Shown in pieces: positions 55,169 to 64,000 of a DNA stretch of 64,000 nucleotides. Below the pieces are notes generated by a model. It did no database searches and was not told the DNA's origin. It saw only the letters and a list, made by a program, of their open reading frames with translations. The stretch covers positions 163 through 64,162 of the forward strand of contig DDCY01000024.1 in NCBI GenBank assembly GCA_002335865.1, read 5' to 3'. How positions within the stretch are numbered: the stretch's first letter is position 1; every line of letters begins with the position of its first letter. The stretch comes from Saprospiraceae bacterium UBA1994 (GTDB lineage Bacteria; Bacteroidota; Bacteroidia; Chitinophagales; Saprospiraceae). The translations under genes and the position numbers were made by a program.

Positions 55169-58100
55169 ATGAAGGCCAACAGATTATTCACTCTATTATT
55201 ACTAATATTAATTATATCGACTGTTATAATATCTTGCTCTGATGATTCTACAACAGCAACAAGAGGCAGTGGAATTGAAAGGCCATATGAGCCTTGGGTA
55301 TTTCGCTCAGTATTAGATCAAAATCCACGTATGATTACTCTGGCACTCAATAATAAACTGTGGGCAGCATATCGTACAACAACTGGTGCGCTTTATAAGG
55401 CATGGAGAGGAGAGGTCCTATTTGATGGGCCAGTTTATACTAATAATCATGGCCCTCAGCCCATGTCTATTGGTGACGCTTATGTGCAAAACGATGACAA
55501 ATCAGTATGGAAACTGACAGAAGCAGACGGCACCGAGATACCTACAACATTTCAATATAAAGGTCATAAAGTAGTAGATGATAAAGCAGTACTGATGTAT
55601 GAGCTCTCTGATAATACTACACTATCTGTGGTAAGGATCGAAGAAGAAGTAGAGACGGTAGAGTCTGAAGTAGGTGATATGATATTTCAAAGAAAATTTA
55701 CAACTTCTAATTTACCTGTGGGTAAGCAAATAGTTTTGTCGACTTCTGCAAGTTCTATCGTGACTATCGAAAATGTCAAGACAAATGGACAACTCACCAA
55801 AGTGATAGAAACTGAAGTGAAAAAGGGATCAAGATCACTTATAGTTATGACAGCAGATTTAGTACTTAATGCTAATGCTACTACAGTTCTCAATGTATCT
55901 TTTGTAGCAGGAGCGTCGATACCTAATCCACATGCACTTGGAGACGAAGAAGATACGGATGGAACACCTGAGGGTGCCAGACTGATTGCACGAAATGACT
56001 GTAAAACCTGTCACAATAAGAATGTAAAGACGATTGGCCCAGCTTATGTAGATGTAGCGAAGAGATATACAAATAATGAAGACAATATAAAGATGCTAGT
56101 AGCCAAAGTGACTAACGGTGGCTCCGGAGTATGGGGTAGTCAGATCATGAATGCTCACCCTGATTTATCTCAGTATGACATTACAAAGATGATAGAGTAT
56201 GTGATGTCTCTTGATTCCGACACTGAAGGGAATGAAGAAGAGGATGTTACCATTAAAAAGGATATGAATGCAGAGTCTCCATCTAAGATTGTTAAGCTAG
56301 AGGAGACAATCCCAGGCGCAGTAACTGTAATCTACAAGCAGAAAAAAGGAGTCCGAAATCTAGATGGTATGCAGACTAGTAAAGCAATCAATGCTGGTAT
56401 CATGCCCAATTTTGATAATATAAGTGGAGCTGATTTTGCCAATAATAGAGCTGATTTTGGTCTAGTCTCAGAAGGTTACTTATGGATAGAAAAAGAAAAT
56501 AGTTACAACTTCCGCATATGGAGTGACGATGGATCAAGAGTATCTCTTAACAGTAAAGTGATATTAGATAATGATGGAAATCATGGTACAGATTACAAGG
56601 AAGCATCGGTAACCTTAACCCAAGGATTGCATCCTTTTAAGATCGAATATTTCCAAGGTGAAAGTGGCAGTTACTTGTCATGGAACTGGAAACCTAGTGG
56701 CTCAGAAATGTGGATGGTGGTACCTGCAGAGAATATATTGCATACCAAAGAGATGCAGACTGTAATAGGAGACCTAACTCTTCCTATGGCAAATATAACG
56801 CGTGTTCCTGGAGACGGATATATGGTTGATGGGGTGCATCCATCTTTTGATTTGTCACAAGTGAGACCAGAAACATTTATGCCGAAAGTAGGTGGAATGG
56901 ATTTTATGGCTGATGGACGAATGGTAGTGAGTACATGGGATGCCGCAGGATCAGTATTTATGTTAAATAATATCAATGCAGCTAGCCCAGAAGATATTAT
57001 AGTAACAAAGATCGCAGAGGGACTTGCAGAGCCTCTAGGTCTGAGTGTTGTAGATGACGAGATTTATATCATGCAAAAGCAAGAGCTAACCAAGCTAGTT
57101 GATAATAATAATGACGGTCTAATAGATGAGTATCAGACAATTTGTGATGACTGGCAAGTCTCTGCCAATTTTCACGAATTTGGATTTGGTATGGCTTATA
57201 AAGATGGGCACTTCTACGCTGCATTAGCTACAGCAATTGAACCAGGAGGAGCAAGCACTAATCCTCAAATCGTGGACAGAGGTAAGTGTGTCAAGATCAA
57301 CAAAGAAACTGGAGCTGTAGAATTTGTGGCATCAGGATTTCGTACACCTAATGGAGTCGGAATAGGATACGGTGGAGATATCTATGTAGCAGATAATCAA
57401 GGTGATTGGTTGCCATCTTCTAAGATCGTTAAAATACAAGAAGGTGCATTCTATGGAAATAGATCAGTGAATCCAGAATCGGTAAAAGATCTAAAGGATA
57501 CACCGCCTGTAGTTTGGTTGCCGCAAGATGAAATTGGTAATTCACCTAGTACACCTTTGTCAATTAATGTAGGGCCGTATAAAAATCAAATGATACATGG
57601 TGAAGTAACTCACGGTGGAGTGAAGCGTGTATTTGTTGAAGAGGTAGACGGCCAACTACAAGGATCTCTTTTCAGATTTACGCAAGGAATAGAGGCTGGA
57701 GTCAATAGATTAGCATGGGGCCCAGATGGGGCATTGTATATCGGTGGTATAGGATCTACAGGCAACTGGGGACAGACTGGTAAGTTGTGGTACGGTCTAC
57801 AGAGATTCGCCTATAATGAGAAACCAGCTTTTGAGATGTTAGCGGTCAGAGCTAAGTCTAATGGCATGGAAATAGAATTTACCGAGCCGCTCAAAGAGGG
57901 TGATGGATGGAATCCTGAAGACTATTTGGTAAAGCAATGGTATTACAAACCTACCATTAACTATGGTGGACCTAAGATGGATGAGAAAGCACTTAATGTG
58001 AAGTCTGCTACAGTATCTGAGGATCGTAAAAGTGTTTTTCTAGAGTTCGATGGTCTCAAGGATAATCATGTAGTATATATCAAACTACTCAATCATTTTG

Positions 58101-58870
58101 TAAGTAAAGGATCAAGATCTTTATGGAGCACAGAGACATGGTACACTATGAATAAAGTACCATCCAATGTAAAAGGATCAGTGATAAAATCACCTTATAA
58201 TAATCAACCTAATGAATTATCTGAATCAGAAAGAGCGGCAGGATGGAAATTATTATTCGATGGTAAGTCAACAGCCAACTGGCATAACTATGGTAAAAAG
58301 ACTGTAGGTTCAAGTTGGAAAATAGAAGATGGTAATTTGACACTCGCTACAGATAAAAAACCAGATGGTGGATGGCAAGTAGCTGATGGTGGTGATCTTA
58401 TCTCAGATGAACAGTATGAAAATTTTGAGCTCAATCTAGAGTGGAAAATTGCCAACTGCGGAAATAGTGGAATTATGTTTTCTGGTATAGAAACTGAGGA
58501 ATATGATTACATCTGGCAGACTGGTCCAGAGATGCAGATACTAGATAATACATGCCACCCAGATACTAAGTATCTAACTCATAGAGCTGGAGACCTATAC
58601 GATATGATAGAGACCAATCACGTCACTGTCAAGCCAGCTGGAGAGTGGAACAAAGTACGTATCATCAAAGTAGATGGCGAAGTAGAGTTTTGGCTTAATG
58701 GATACAAGGTTGTAGAATTCACTATGTACAATGACCAATGGAAAGATATGGTTTCAAAAAGTAAATTCTCAGGATGGGAAGGATTCGGTGAAGCGACAAA
58801 AGGTCACTTAGCTTTACAAGATCATGGTGATAGAATCTGGTTTAGAAATGTGAAGATTCTTGAGAAGTAA
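55169..58870 (+). CDS. Four-module lipoprotein: c-type cytochrome, PA14, sorbosone-dehydrogenase-like propeller, DUF1080
   Basis: 1233 residues. Signal with good lipobox (VIISC). Order: N-terminal beta-rich domain (about 30-265); mono-haem cytochrome c (about 265-355, CKTCHN and a distal Met in QIMNAHP); PA14 carbohydrate-binding domain (about 370-520, WSDDGSRVSLN); a six-bladed propeller like PQQ-linked sorbosone dehydrogenases (about 560-910, GMDFMADGRMVVSTWD); and a C-terminal DUF1080/3-keto-disaccharide hydrolase domain (about 1024-1233, GWKLLFDGKSTANWH). The composition suggests oxidation or cleavage of sugars at the cell surface with electron transfer through the haem. Each domain is recognisable; the joint function is inference. 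No frame damage. Confidence 0.85.
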   Translation: MKANRLFTLLLLILIISTVIISCSDDSTTATRGSGIERPYEPWVFRSVLDQNPRMITLALNNKLWAAYRTTTGALYKAWRGEVLFDGPVYTNNHGPQPMSIGDAYVQNDDKSVWKLTEADGTEIPTTFQYKGHKVVDDKAVLMYELSDNTTLSVVRIEEEVETVESEVGDMIFQRKFTTSNLPVGKQIVLSTSASSIVTIENVKTNGQLTKVIETEVKKGSRSLIVMTADLVLNANATTVLNVSFVAGASIPNPHALGDEEDTDGTPEGARLIARNDCKTCHNKNVKTIGPAYVDVAKRYTNNEDNIKMLVAKVTNGGSGVWGSQIMNAHPDLSQYDITKMIEYVMSLDSDTEGNEEEDVTIKKDMNAESPSKIVKLEETIPGAVTVIYKQKKGVRNLDGMQTSKAINAGIMPNFDNISGADFANNRADFGLVSEGYLWIEKENSYNFRIWSDDGSRVSLNSKVILDNDGNHGTDYKEASVTLTQGLHPFKIEYFQGESGSYLSWNWKPSGSEMWMVVPAENILHTKEMQTVIGDLTLPMANITRVPGDGYMVDGVHPSFDLSQVRPETFMPKVGGMDFMADGRMVVSTWDAAGSVFMLNNINAASPEDIIVTKIAEGLAEPLGLSVVDDEIYIMQKQELTKLVDNNNDGLIDEYQTICDDWQVSANFHEFGFGMAYKDGHFYAALATAIEPGGASTNPQIVDRGKCVKINKETGAVEFVASGFRTPNGVGIGYGGDIYVADNQGDWLPSSKIVKIQEGAFYGNRSVNPESVKDLKDTPPVVWLPQDEIGNSPSTPLSINVGPYKNQMIHGEVTHGGVKRVFVEEVDGQLQGSLFRFTQGIEAGVNRLAWGPDGALYIGGIGSTGNWGQTGKLWYGLQRFAYNEKPAFEMLAVRAKSNGMEIEFTEPLKEGDGWNPEDYLVKQWYYKPTINYGGPKMDEKALNVKSATVSEDRKSVFLEFDGLKDNHVVYIKLLNHFVSKGSRSLWSTETWYTMNKVPSNVKGSVIKSPYNNQPNELSESERAAGWKLLFDGKSTANWHNYGKKTVGSSWKIEDGNLTLATDKKPDGGWQVADGGDLISDEQYENFELNLEWKIANCGNSGIMFSGIETEEYDYIWQTGPEMQILDNTCHPDTKYLTHRAGDLYDMIETNHVTVKPAGEWNKVRIIKVDGEVEFWLNGYKVVEFTMYNDQWKDMVSKSKFSGWEGFGEATKGHLALQDHGDRIWFRNVKILEK

Positions 58871-58955
58871 CTTTATTGCAGCCTAGACGCTGTGTTTTTC
58901 ACAGTATGATTTGAGGGAATAATATAAACACTATACTATTTCGTTTCTGCCTTTA

Positions 58956-59004
58956 AAAAACAAAGATCAAATAGCGTATTCGCGAAATTTGGTCTTTGTT
59001 TTCA
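58956..59004. terminator. Bidirectional terminator
   Basis: AACAAAGA-TCAAAT (58959-58972) pairs with ATTT-GGTCTTTGTT (58987-59000) with a 13-base loop. It is flanked by six A on the left and TTTTC on the right, so it can stop both the cytochrome-fusion gene (plus) and the FadL gene (minus). Confidence 0.7.
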
Positions 59005-59075
59005 TGCTACAAGATCTTATTCTCTCATGCTATTGAAAGCCTTAAGTTTAATGATTAATTTTTGATATTTATAAA

Positions 59076-60479
59076 TCAAAACTTAAACCCTGCAGTAAAT
59101 TGAATTACTCCTTTAGACGTCTCAGTATTAGCTAAAGGAATATTGTCTCCTTCATTAGGATCGTATGCTATGTATCCTTCTTCATTACTGTTTCGCGCGT
59201 ATGATAGATCTAAGTAAAAATTATTTTCTCTTAGTCCAACTCCAAAAGAGTAGTTAGAACTATATTCTCCTTCGCCAGCATCATTAGAGTAAGGTGATTG
59301 TAGTAGTCCTGTTCCTAACCTCAGTCTAATTTTTCTATAAGCTAGTTCTGTACCTAATCTAAGGTTAACAATAGAACCAAGCTCAGATTCTATTTCTTTG
59401 TTCAGCTCCGAACCATAGTTGATGTCTTCGAGCTCTGTGCTGTAGGCACCTAGATCAAAATTGGAGGATGAATAATCTAAAAACTCTAAATCAGCATTAG
59501 CAAACCCTTTTATATTTCCTAAATTATATAGAACCCCTACACTACTATTTACCTTCCAAGGAGTCTTGTATTGGTATTTAAACCTTCCATCAGAAGCTAA
59601 TGCGTCTATATCATCATTATCAAATGTATATTGATCAGATTCGCCAAAATCTTCAGTAAGTGTATAGTAATTTGGAGAATGTATAGAAGCTCCTATTCTA
59701 AGTGGCTTTATTCCTTTATATATAAATCCAGCTTTGAAATTGATGCCTGCTCCACTAACATTGAGATAGTTTTCTCTATCATATTTATTGAAGACATTTA
59801 GAGCATTGATGGCATCTTCTTCTGAGTAAGTCTTCTCTTCATCAAACGATACAAAAGGTATTCCTAAAGATATACCAATATCTAGTTTGTTATCATAGCT
59901 ACCAGCCCATCCGAAGTTTAGTTCGCTCACATATCCTTTCTGAGATACGATTTGTTCTTTGGAGAGAGATGCATTTTGATATGGGACATCAAAGATTACG
60001 CTAGGTACTTCTTCAAGACTCTCAGAGTAACTACCCACAGTTACTCCTCTATATAGAAATGCTTTATTAAGATCAGCCACTTTTTGATACCCGATAGTAA
60101 AATTAGACGTTTGCCACTTACCTGAGCTAGGTCTTGATACAAATACTGCAGCCATATTACTCAATCCAAAGTTTGTCTTGGATTGAGTACTAACATTAGC
60201 TGAGTCTTCGACCAAGAAAGCTTCAGTATTGGTACTAGTTATGGTAGGGGTAAAGGTGAATTCTGATTTATAAAATCCTGCGAGTCCAGCAGGATTGATA
60301 CTCATTACTCCTATGTCACCTCCCATTGCTCCAAATGATCCTCCTACTCCTGCAACTCTAGCGGTTCCTTGTGGTATCAGCACGGCATATCTAAGCGCAT
60401 CAGAAATTGTCTGGCCGTAGCCACTTACTCCCATGATTCCAAGTAGTAGAGTAAGCGTTATATATTTTATTTTAGTCAT
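59076..60479 (-). CDS. FadL/OmpP1-family outer membrane transport protein
   Basis: 467 residues with signal peptide (about 1-22, ending GYGQ). The N-terminal hatch region after it reads ALRYAVLIPQGTARVAGVGG SFGAMGGDIG, with the AGLAGFYKSE stretch typical for Bacteroidota members; the rest is an amphipathic 14-strand barrel ending in QFTAGFKF. FadL proteins import long-chain fatty acids or aromatic hydrophobes. It follows the low-complexity secreted gene by 124 bases on the same strand and proS lies divergently beyond; this arrangement recurs in the phylum (recalled, not checked). Confidence 0.9.
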   Translation of the reverse strand: MTKIKYITLTLLLGIMGVSGYGQTISDALRYAVLIPQGTARVAGVGGSFGAMGGDIGVMSINPAGLAGFYKSEFTFTPTITSTNTEAFLVEDSANVSTQSKTNFGLSNMAAVFVSRPSSGKWQTSNFTIGYQKVADLNKAFLYRGVTVGSYSESLEEVPSVIFDVPYQNASLSKEQIVSQKGYVSELNFGWAGSYDNKLDIGISLGIPFVSFDEEKTYSEEDAINALNVFNKYDRENYLNVSGAGINFKAGFIYKGIKPLRIGASIHSPNYYTLTEDFGESDQYTFDNDDIDALASDGRFKYQYKTPWKVNSSVGVLYNLGNIKGFANADLEFLDYSSSNFDLGAYSTELEDINYGSELNKEIESELGSIVNLRLGTELAYRKIRLRLGTGLLQSPYSNDAGEGEYSSNYSFGVGLRENNFYLDLSYARNSNEEGYIAYDPNEGDNIPLANTETSKGVIQFTAGFKF

Positions 60480-60603
60480 AATATTGTCGATTTAAATTTT
60501 TCGCTAAAGCGTATAAAAAAGGTGGACAACAACATGTATTATCCACCTTTCTTTGTCTTTACGAAGTGGTAGATTATTACACTTCTTTATGATTTGTGTT
60601 AGA

Positions 60604-61716
60604 TTATCTTTTTCCGCCTCTCTTTGAGCTACGGCTACTTGAAGAAGATTTTCTGCTCGAAGACCCTCCTCCAGACCTTGTATTATAAGACTTGCTAGTT
60701 CTTGACGAAGTATTAGATTTAGTCTGTGATCTATTTGATCTCGAACTTGTAGATGATCTGTTTGACTTCGACCTAGTATTACTATTAAAGGTTTTTCTTT
60801 TTGAAGAATTGGCTTTATTTTTAGTCGAGTTCCCTGTACGAGAATTAGCTTTAGTTGAGCTTTCAGATCTATCTGCTCTGCTGCGAGTAGTAGTACTTCT
60901 ATCTCTTTTATAAATAGAAGGTCTAGTAGATCTTGTAGTTGTTTTAATGCCATCATCTCTTGTGCCAACAGATTTAGTGCCTGTTATCACTTCAAATCCT
61001 CTAGTTTGTCCACCTGTCATAGTTGGGTTATTATTAGTACCTGAAGTACTTACTCTTCCAGAGTTTGGGTTCTTGCCTCTTGTGCTACTTGTTGTTGACT
61101 CACCTTTTCGAGAGCCGAATGTTCTGACATTAGTATAGTTATTATTGTTTGCATATCCGCCATTACCATTGAAGCCGTTATTGCCATAATAGTTGTTTAC
61201 TATATAGTTTCCACCACCGTATCCAAAGCCATTATATCCATTTCCACACCAGTTATTTCCAGCCCAAGAATTCCATCTATTCCAACTGTTGAAACTTCCA
61301 TATCCAGCATATCCGTATGGTCTAGTAAAAGAATTGTTAATGAATGAGCCTCCAAATGTATAAGGGTCGTAGAAAGGGTCGTAAAATGGATCATTCCATC
61401 TACTAGCTCTTCTATTAAAGTTAGAATAGTAACCTCTATTGAAGTTTCCACCTCTACGGAATCTTCTTATCCTATTAGTGTAGTTATAATCGTAGTCATC
61501 ATAGTACTCATAATCAGAATCATCGTAATCAGACTCTCCATATTCGTTGTATGATGTTTCATTACTATGAAACGACTCGTCATCTAAATCAGTATAATAT
61601 GTTGCGTCATCAGTATTTGGATCATAATATAGATCATCAAACTGGGCTTGGAGGCTTACATTTGCTATTGTAGCAAAGAGTAGCGTCATGATTGTTTGTT
61701 GTAGTATACTTTTCAT
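60604..61716 (-). CDS. Low-complexity secreted protein
   Basis: 370 residues with signal peptide (MKSILQQTIMTLLFATIANV then SLQAQ). The mature part has four zones: acidic Asp/Tyr/Glu-rich (about 25-85), aromatic and Gly/Asn-rich (about 85-200, with the PFYDPFYDPY repeat), a Ser/Thr/Gly zone (about 200-280) and a basic Ser/Arg/Lys-rich C-terminus (about 280-370). No domain is recognisable. Such proteins upstream of FadL-type genes recur in Bacteroidota. The acidic-aromatic and basic ends could interact to make a matrix or phase-separated coat, but this is speculation. Confidence 0.75.
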   Translation of the reverse strand: MKSILQQTIMTLLFATIANVSLQAQFDDLYYDPNTDDATYYTDLDDESFHSNETSYNEYGESDYDDSDYEYYDDYDYNYTNRIRRFRRGGNFNRGYYSNFNRRASRWNDPFYDPFYDPYTFGGSFINNSFTRPYGYAGYGSFNSWNRWNSWAGNNWCGNGYNGFGYGGGNYIVNNYYGNNGFNGNGGYANNNNYTNVRTFGSRKGESTTSSTRGKNPNSGRVSTSGTNNNPTMTGGQTRGFEVITGTKSVGTRDDGIKTTTRSTRPSIYKRDRSTTTRSRADRSESSTKANSRTGNSTKNKANSSKRKTFNSNTRSKSNRSSTSSRSNRSQTKSNTSSRTSKSYNTRSGGGSSSRKSSSSSRSSKRGGKR

Positions 61717-61782
61717 CTTCTATAAATTTTTAGATGGTACAATATATCATCGAATCTCTTACATCGAACATTCGCAATTTAT

Positions 61783-61790
61783 TACTTTTG
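61783..61790 (+). promoter_or_regulatory. Candidate -7 element (TACTTTTG) for proS
   Basis: Exact TAnnTTTG match, 158 bases before the proS start; the leader would be about 150 bases long. No TTG at the proper distance. Confidence 0.35.
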
Positions 61791-61948
61791 CGATGATTTA
61801 TTTGTTAAGATGACTTTAAAGTCGAATAAATACTGTTAAAATACGTAACATGGATATTTTACTTTCTGTGTCACAGTACTATAGACGCGAAAACAAGCTT
61901 TGAAGTTTCAATTTCACAATCCTTATATTTTAATTAACTATCCACATA

Positions 61949-63418
61949 ATGGCAAAGGAAATCACGAATAGAGAAGAGAATTACTCTCAATGGTATAATG
62001 ATATCGTAAAAAAAGCAGAATTAGCTGAAAATTCGGCAGTAAGGGGATGTATGGTAATCAAGCCCTATGGATATGCGATATGGGAGAAGATGAGAGACCA
62101 ATTGGACATAATGTTTAAGGAGACAGGGCACGTCAATGCCTACTTCCCTCTACTTGTGCCAAGGAGTTTGTTTGAGGCGGAAGAGAAGAATGCGGAAGGC
62201 TTCGCCAAGGAATGCGCTGTAGTAACGCATTACAGACTAGAGAATGATCCTGACAATGAAGGTAAACTAAGAGTAGATCCAAATGCTAAGCTTGAAGAAG
62301 AGTTGATCATAAGACCTACATCCGAAGCGATCATTTGGAATACTTACAAAGGATGGATACACTCTTACAGAGATTTACCACTTCTGATCAATCAATGGGC
62401 CAATGTAATGAGGTGGGAGATGCGTACCCGTCCATTTTTACGAACCGCAGAGTTTTTATGGCAAGAAGGGCATACTGCTCACGCGACTAAGGATGAAGCT
62501 ATAGCAGAAGCAAGGCAAATGCATGATGTATATGCACAGTTTGCTGAAGAGCATATGGCAATGCCTGTCATTAAAGGATACAAATCAGAGAATGAAAGAT
62601 TTGCCGGAGCGGTTGATACCTTTACTATAGAAGCACTTATGCAAGATGGTAAAGCATTACAAGCGGGTACATCTCACTTCTTAGGTCAAAATTTTGCTAA
62701 AGCATTTGATGTAAAGTATCTTACTAGTGAAAATAAAGAAGAGTACGTTTGGGCTACATCTTGGGGCGTATCTACAAGGCTTATAGGAGCACTGATAATG
62801 ACGCATTCTGATGACCAAGGACTTGTATTACCACCTAAGTTAGCACCAATACAAGTAGTAATAGTGCCAATACCAAAACCGACTGAGGAGATCATGGAGG
62901 TAGCCAATAAACTTATTAAAGAGCTTAAGGCTAAAGGTATATCTGTAAAAGTAGATACCGATGATAGAAAGAGACCAGGATTCAAGTTTGCAGAGTATGA
63001 AATGAAAGGAGTGCCAGTCAGACTTGGTATCGGAGCTAGAGATCTCGCTAAAGGAGTAGTAGAAGTAGCTAGAAGAGATGAAAAGACTAAAGAACTTATA
63101 GCATTAGAAGGGTTAGTAGAACATGTTGAGCAACTTTTATCTGAAATTCAAGATAATCTATTCAATAGAGCTATCAAATTTAGAGAAGAGAGATATAGTG
63201 AAGCCACTACTTATGAGGAATTGAAAGAGATACTTAATATCAAAGGAGGATTCGTGAAAGCGTATTGGGATGGTACGTCAGAGACTGAGCTGAAGATCAA
63301 AGAAGAGACAAAGGCAACGATTAGATGTATTCCATTAGAAGGTGGTCAAGGAGAAGGTACATGTATCTATTCAGGAAAACCAGCTACACAGATAGCATTA
63401 TTTGCAAAAGCATATTAG
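61949..63418 (+). CDS. proS: Prolyl-tRNA synthetase, archaeal/eukaryotic-like (type 3)
   Basis: Charges tRNA-Pro with proline. 489 residues; the class II core shows AVRGCMVIKPYGYAIWEKM (motif 1 region), RPTSEAIIWNTYKGWI, RWEMRTRPFLRTAEFLWQEG (motif 2) and ATSWGVSTRLIGALIMTHSD (motif 3). There is no INS editing insertion between motifs 2 and 3 as in E. coli-type ProS; a C-terminal domain ending in TQIALFAKAY closes the protein, the arrangement of the archaeal/eukaryotic type. Common in Bacteroidota. ATG 61949 gives MAKEITNREENYSQW, the normal start. Confidence 0.96.
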   Translation: MAKEITNREENYSQWYNDIVKKAELAENSAVRGCMVIKPYGYAIWEKMRDQLDIMFKETGHVNAYFPLLVPRSLFEAEEKNAEGFAKECAVVTHYRLENDPDNEGKLRVDPNAKLEEELIIRPTSEAIIWNTYKGWIHSYRDLPLLINQWANVMRWEMRTRPFLRTAEFLWQEGHTAHATKDEAIAEARQMHDVYAQFAEEHMAMPVIKGYKSENERFAGAVDTFTIEALMQDGKALQAGTSHFLGQNFAKAFDVKYLTSENKEEYVWATSWGVSTRLIGALIMTHSDDQGLVLPPKLAPIQVVIVPIPKPTEEIMEVANKLIKELKAKGISVKVDTDDRKRPGFKFAEYEMKGVPVRLGIGARDLAKGVVEVARRDEKTKELIALEGLVEHVEQLLSEIQDNLFNRAIKFREERYSEATTYEELKEILNIKGGFVKAYWDGTSETELKIKEETKATIRCIPLEGGQGEGTCIYSGKPATQIALFAKAY

Positions 63419-63526
63419 GAAGATATTGATTTTTTAAGGTCAATTGAACTTTTGATTGAGAAAGTGACCTAATTATATACAAGCTATTTTACACATACAT
63501 ACAACAACATTATAAATAATAACCTT

Positions 63527-63925
63527 ATGTCATTCGAAATAGAAGGATTACTACACAAAAAATTTGAAACAGAAAGTAAATCTGCAACATTCCAAGCGAG
63601 AGAATTCGTGATCCAAACTGATGGACAATATCCACAGTACGTTAAGTTTCAACTTACTCAAGATAAGTGCGCACTTATTGATTCTTATAATGAAGGATCT
63701 AAGATAAAAGTGAACTTTGATCTTAGAGGTAGAGAATGGAATGAAAAGTTCTTCACTAACCTCAACGCATGGAAAATAAGTGCAGCCCAGGATGTGGCAG
63801 CAGCTTCACTCCCACCTGCAGCAGGAATGTCTGATTTTTCAGGCATCAACGAAAATTATGCTGATGCTCCAGCTACGACTGCAGCTAATACTAAGCCGGA
63901 AGATTTTGATGATTTACCATTCTAG
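63527..63925 (+). CDS. DUF3127 family protein (putative OB-fold)
   Basis: 132 residues. The first 85 (EIEGLLHKKFETESKSATFQ, AREFVIQTDGQYPQYVKFQL, and FDLRGREWNEKFFTNLNAWK) match DUF3127, a Bacteroidota-specific family with an OB-type fold resembling single-strand-binding proteins. The rest is a Pro/Ala/Asn-rich flexible linker that ends in the acidic-hydrophobic tip FDDLPF, similar to the C-terminal tip DDxxPF of SSB. That tip recruits partners in SSB, so a DNA-metabolism role is plausible but inferred. It follows proS by 108 bases on the same strand. Confidence 0.88.
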   Translation: MSFEIEGLLHKKFETESKSATFQAREFVIQTDGQYPQYVKFQLTQDKCALIDSYNEGSKIKVNFDLRGREWNEKFFTNLNAWKISAAQDVAAASLPPAAGMSDFSGINENYADAPATTAANTKPEDFDDLPF

Positions 63926-64000
63926 GTAAAATGTTGACAAAGTTAGCTTAGAGTGAAAAGTTAGGCAGTGATTCAGTAAGAAATACGTTGACTCTGAATC

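Noticed and set aside
60504..60968. 154-residue minus-strand frame rich in Gln/Leu
   Set aside because: Out-of-phase reading of the Ser/Arg-rich end of the low-complexity protein.

Overview
The window looks like a chromosomal segment of an AT-rich member of the Bacteroidota, probably near the Saprospirales; the phylum is well supported, the order is a guess. Evidence for the phylum: a C-terminal type IX secretion sorting domain, DUF4286 and DUF3127 proteins, a YpdA-type reductase, a split transketolase, FadL-type and TonB-dependent beta-barrels, eukaryote/archaeal-like IleS and ProS, and promoters of the Bacteroidota form TTG-N19/20-TAnnTTTG in front of tRNA, rpsU, rpmH and HU genes. There is no phage, no intact insertion sequence, no CRISPR array and no obvious island. 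Most of it is ordinary core genome.

Layout. 1-2.7 kb: end of a tRNA-Ile gene, nadC and queG on the minus strand, then a broken lipoprotein gene. 2.9-8.5 kb: a secreted CotH/lamin-tail protein, an AI-2E-family permease and a TPR lipoprotein. 8.6-18.2 kb: uvrA, a GH3-type adenylating enzyme with a decayed second copy behind it, ftsK, a structured intergenic region that may encode a small RNA, and the stump of an acyl-CoA dehydrogenase. 18.4-29.4 kb: rpsU, a TMTC-like membrane protein followed at once by a NagZ/beta-lactamase fusion, a LolC/E-type permease, alkaline phosphatase, an unknown protein and the large subunit of methylmalonyl-CoA mutase. 29.6-33.9 kb (minus): tRNA-Asn, ypdA, rnpA, rpmH, rho. 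33.9-40.6 kb (plus): serS, a zinc peptidase, frr, ileS. 40.7-50.3 kb: a TPR protein, a large TolB/BamA-like protein, a HAD phosphatase, a DUF4286 protein and a TonB-dependent-type outer membrane protein. 50.5-54.6 kb (minus): transketolase halves, HU, two Hsp20 genes. 54.7-63.9 kb: fragments of two lost genes meeting head to head, a four-module cytochrome c/PA14/propeller/DUF1080 lipoprotein, FadL, a low-complexity secreted protein, proS and a DUF3127 protein.

The theme not explained by the intact genes is decay: at least five gene fragments sit in the intergenic regions (2.5, 8.7, 12.2, 18.1 and 54.9 kb), several recognisable only from their translated remnants. I found no convincing new multi-gene system. 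The best candidates for something undescribed are the structured region downstream of ftsK, a pair of palindromes 31 bp apart upstream of the hsp20 genes, and several multi-domain surface proteins.
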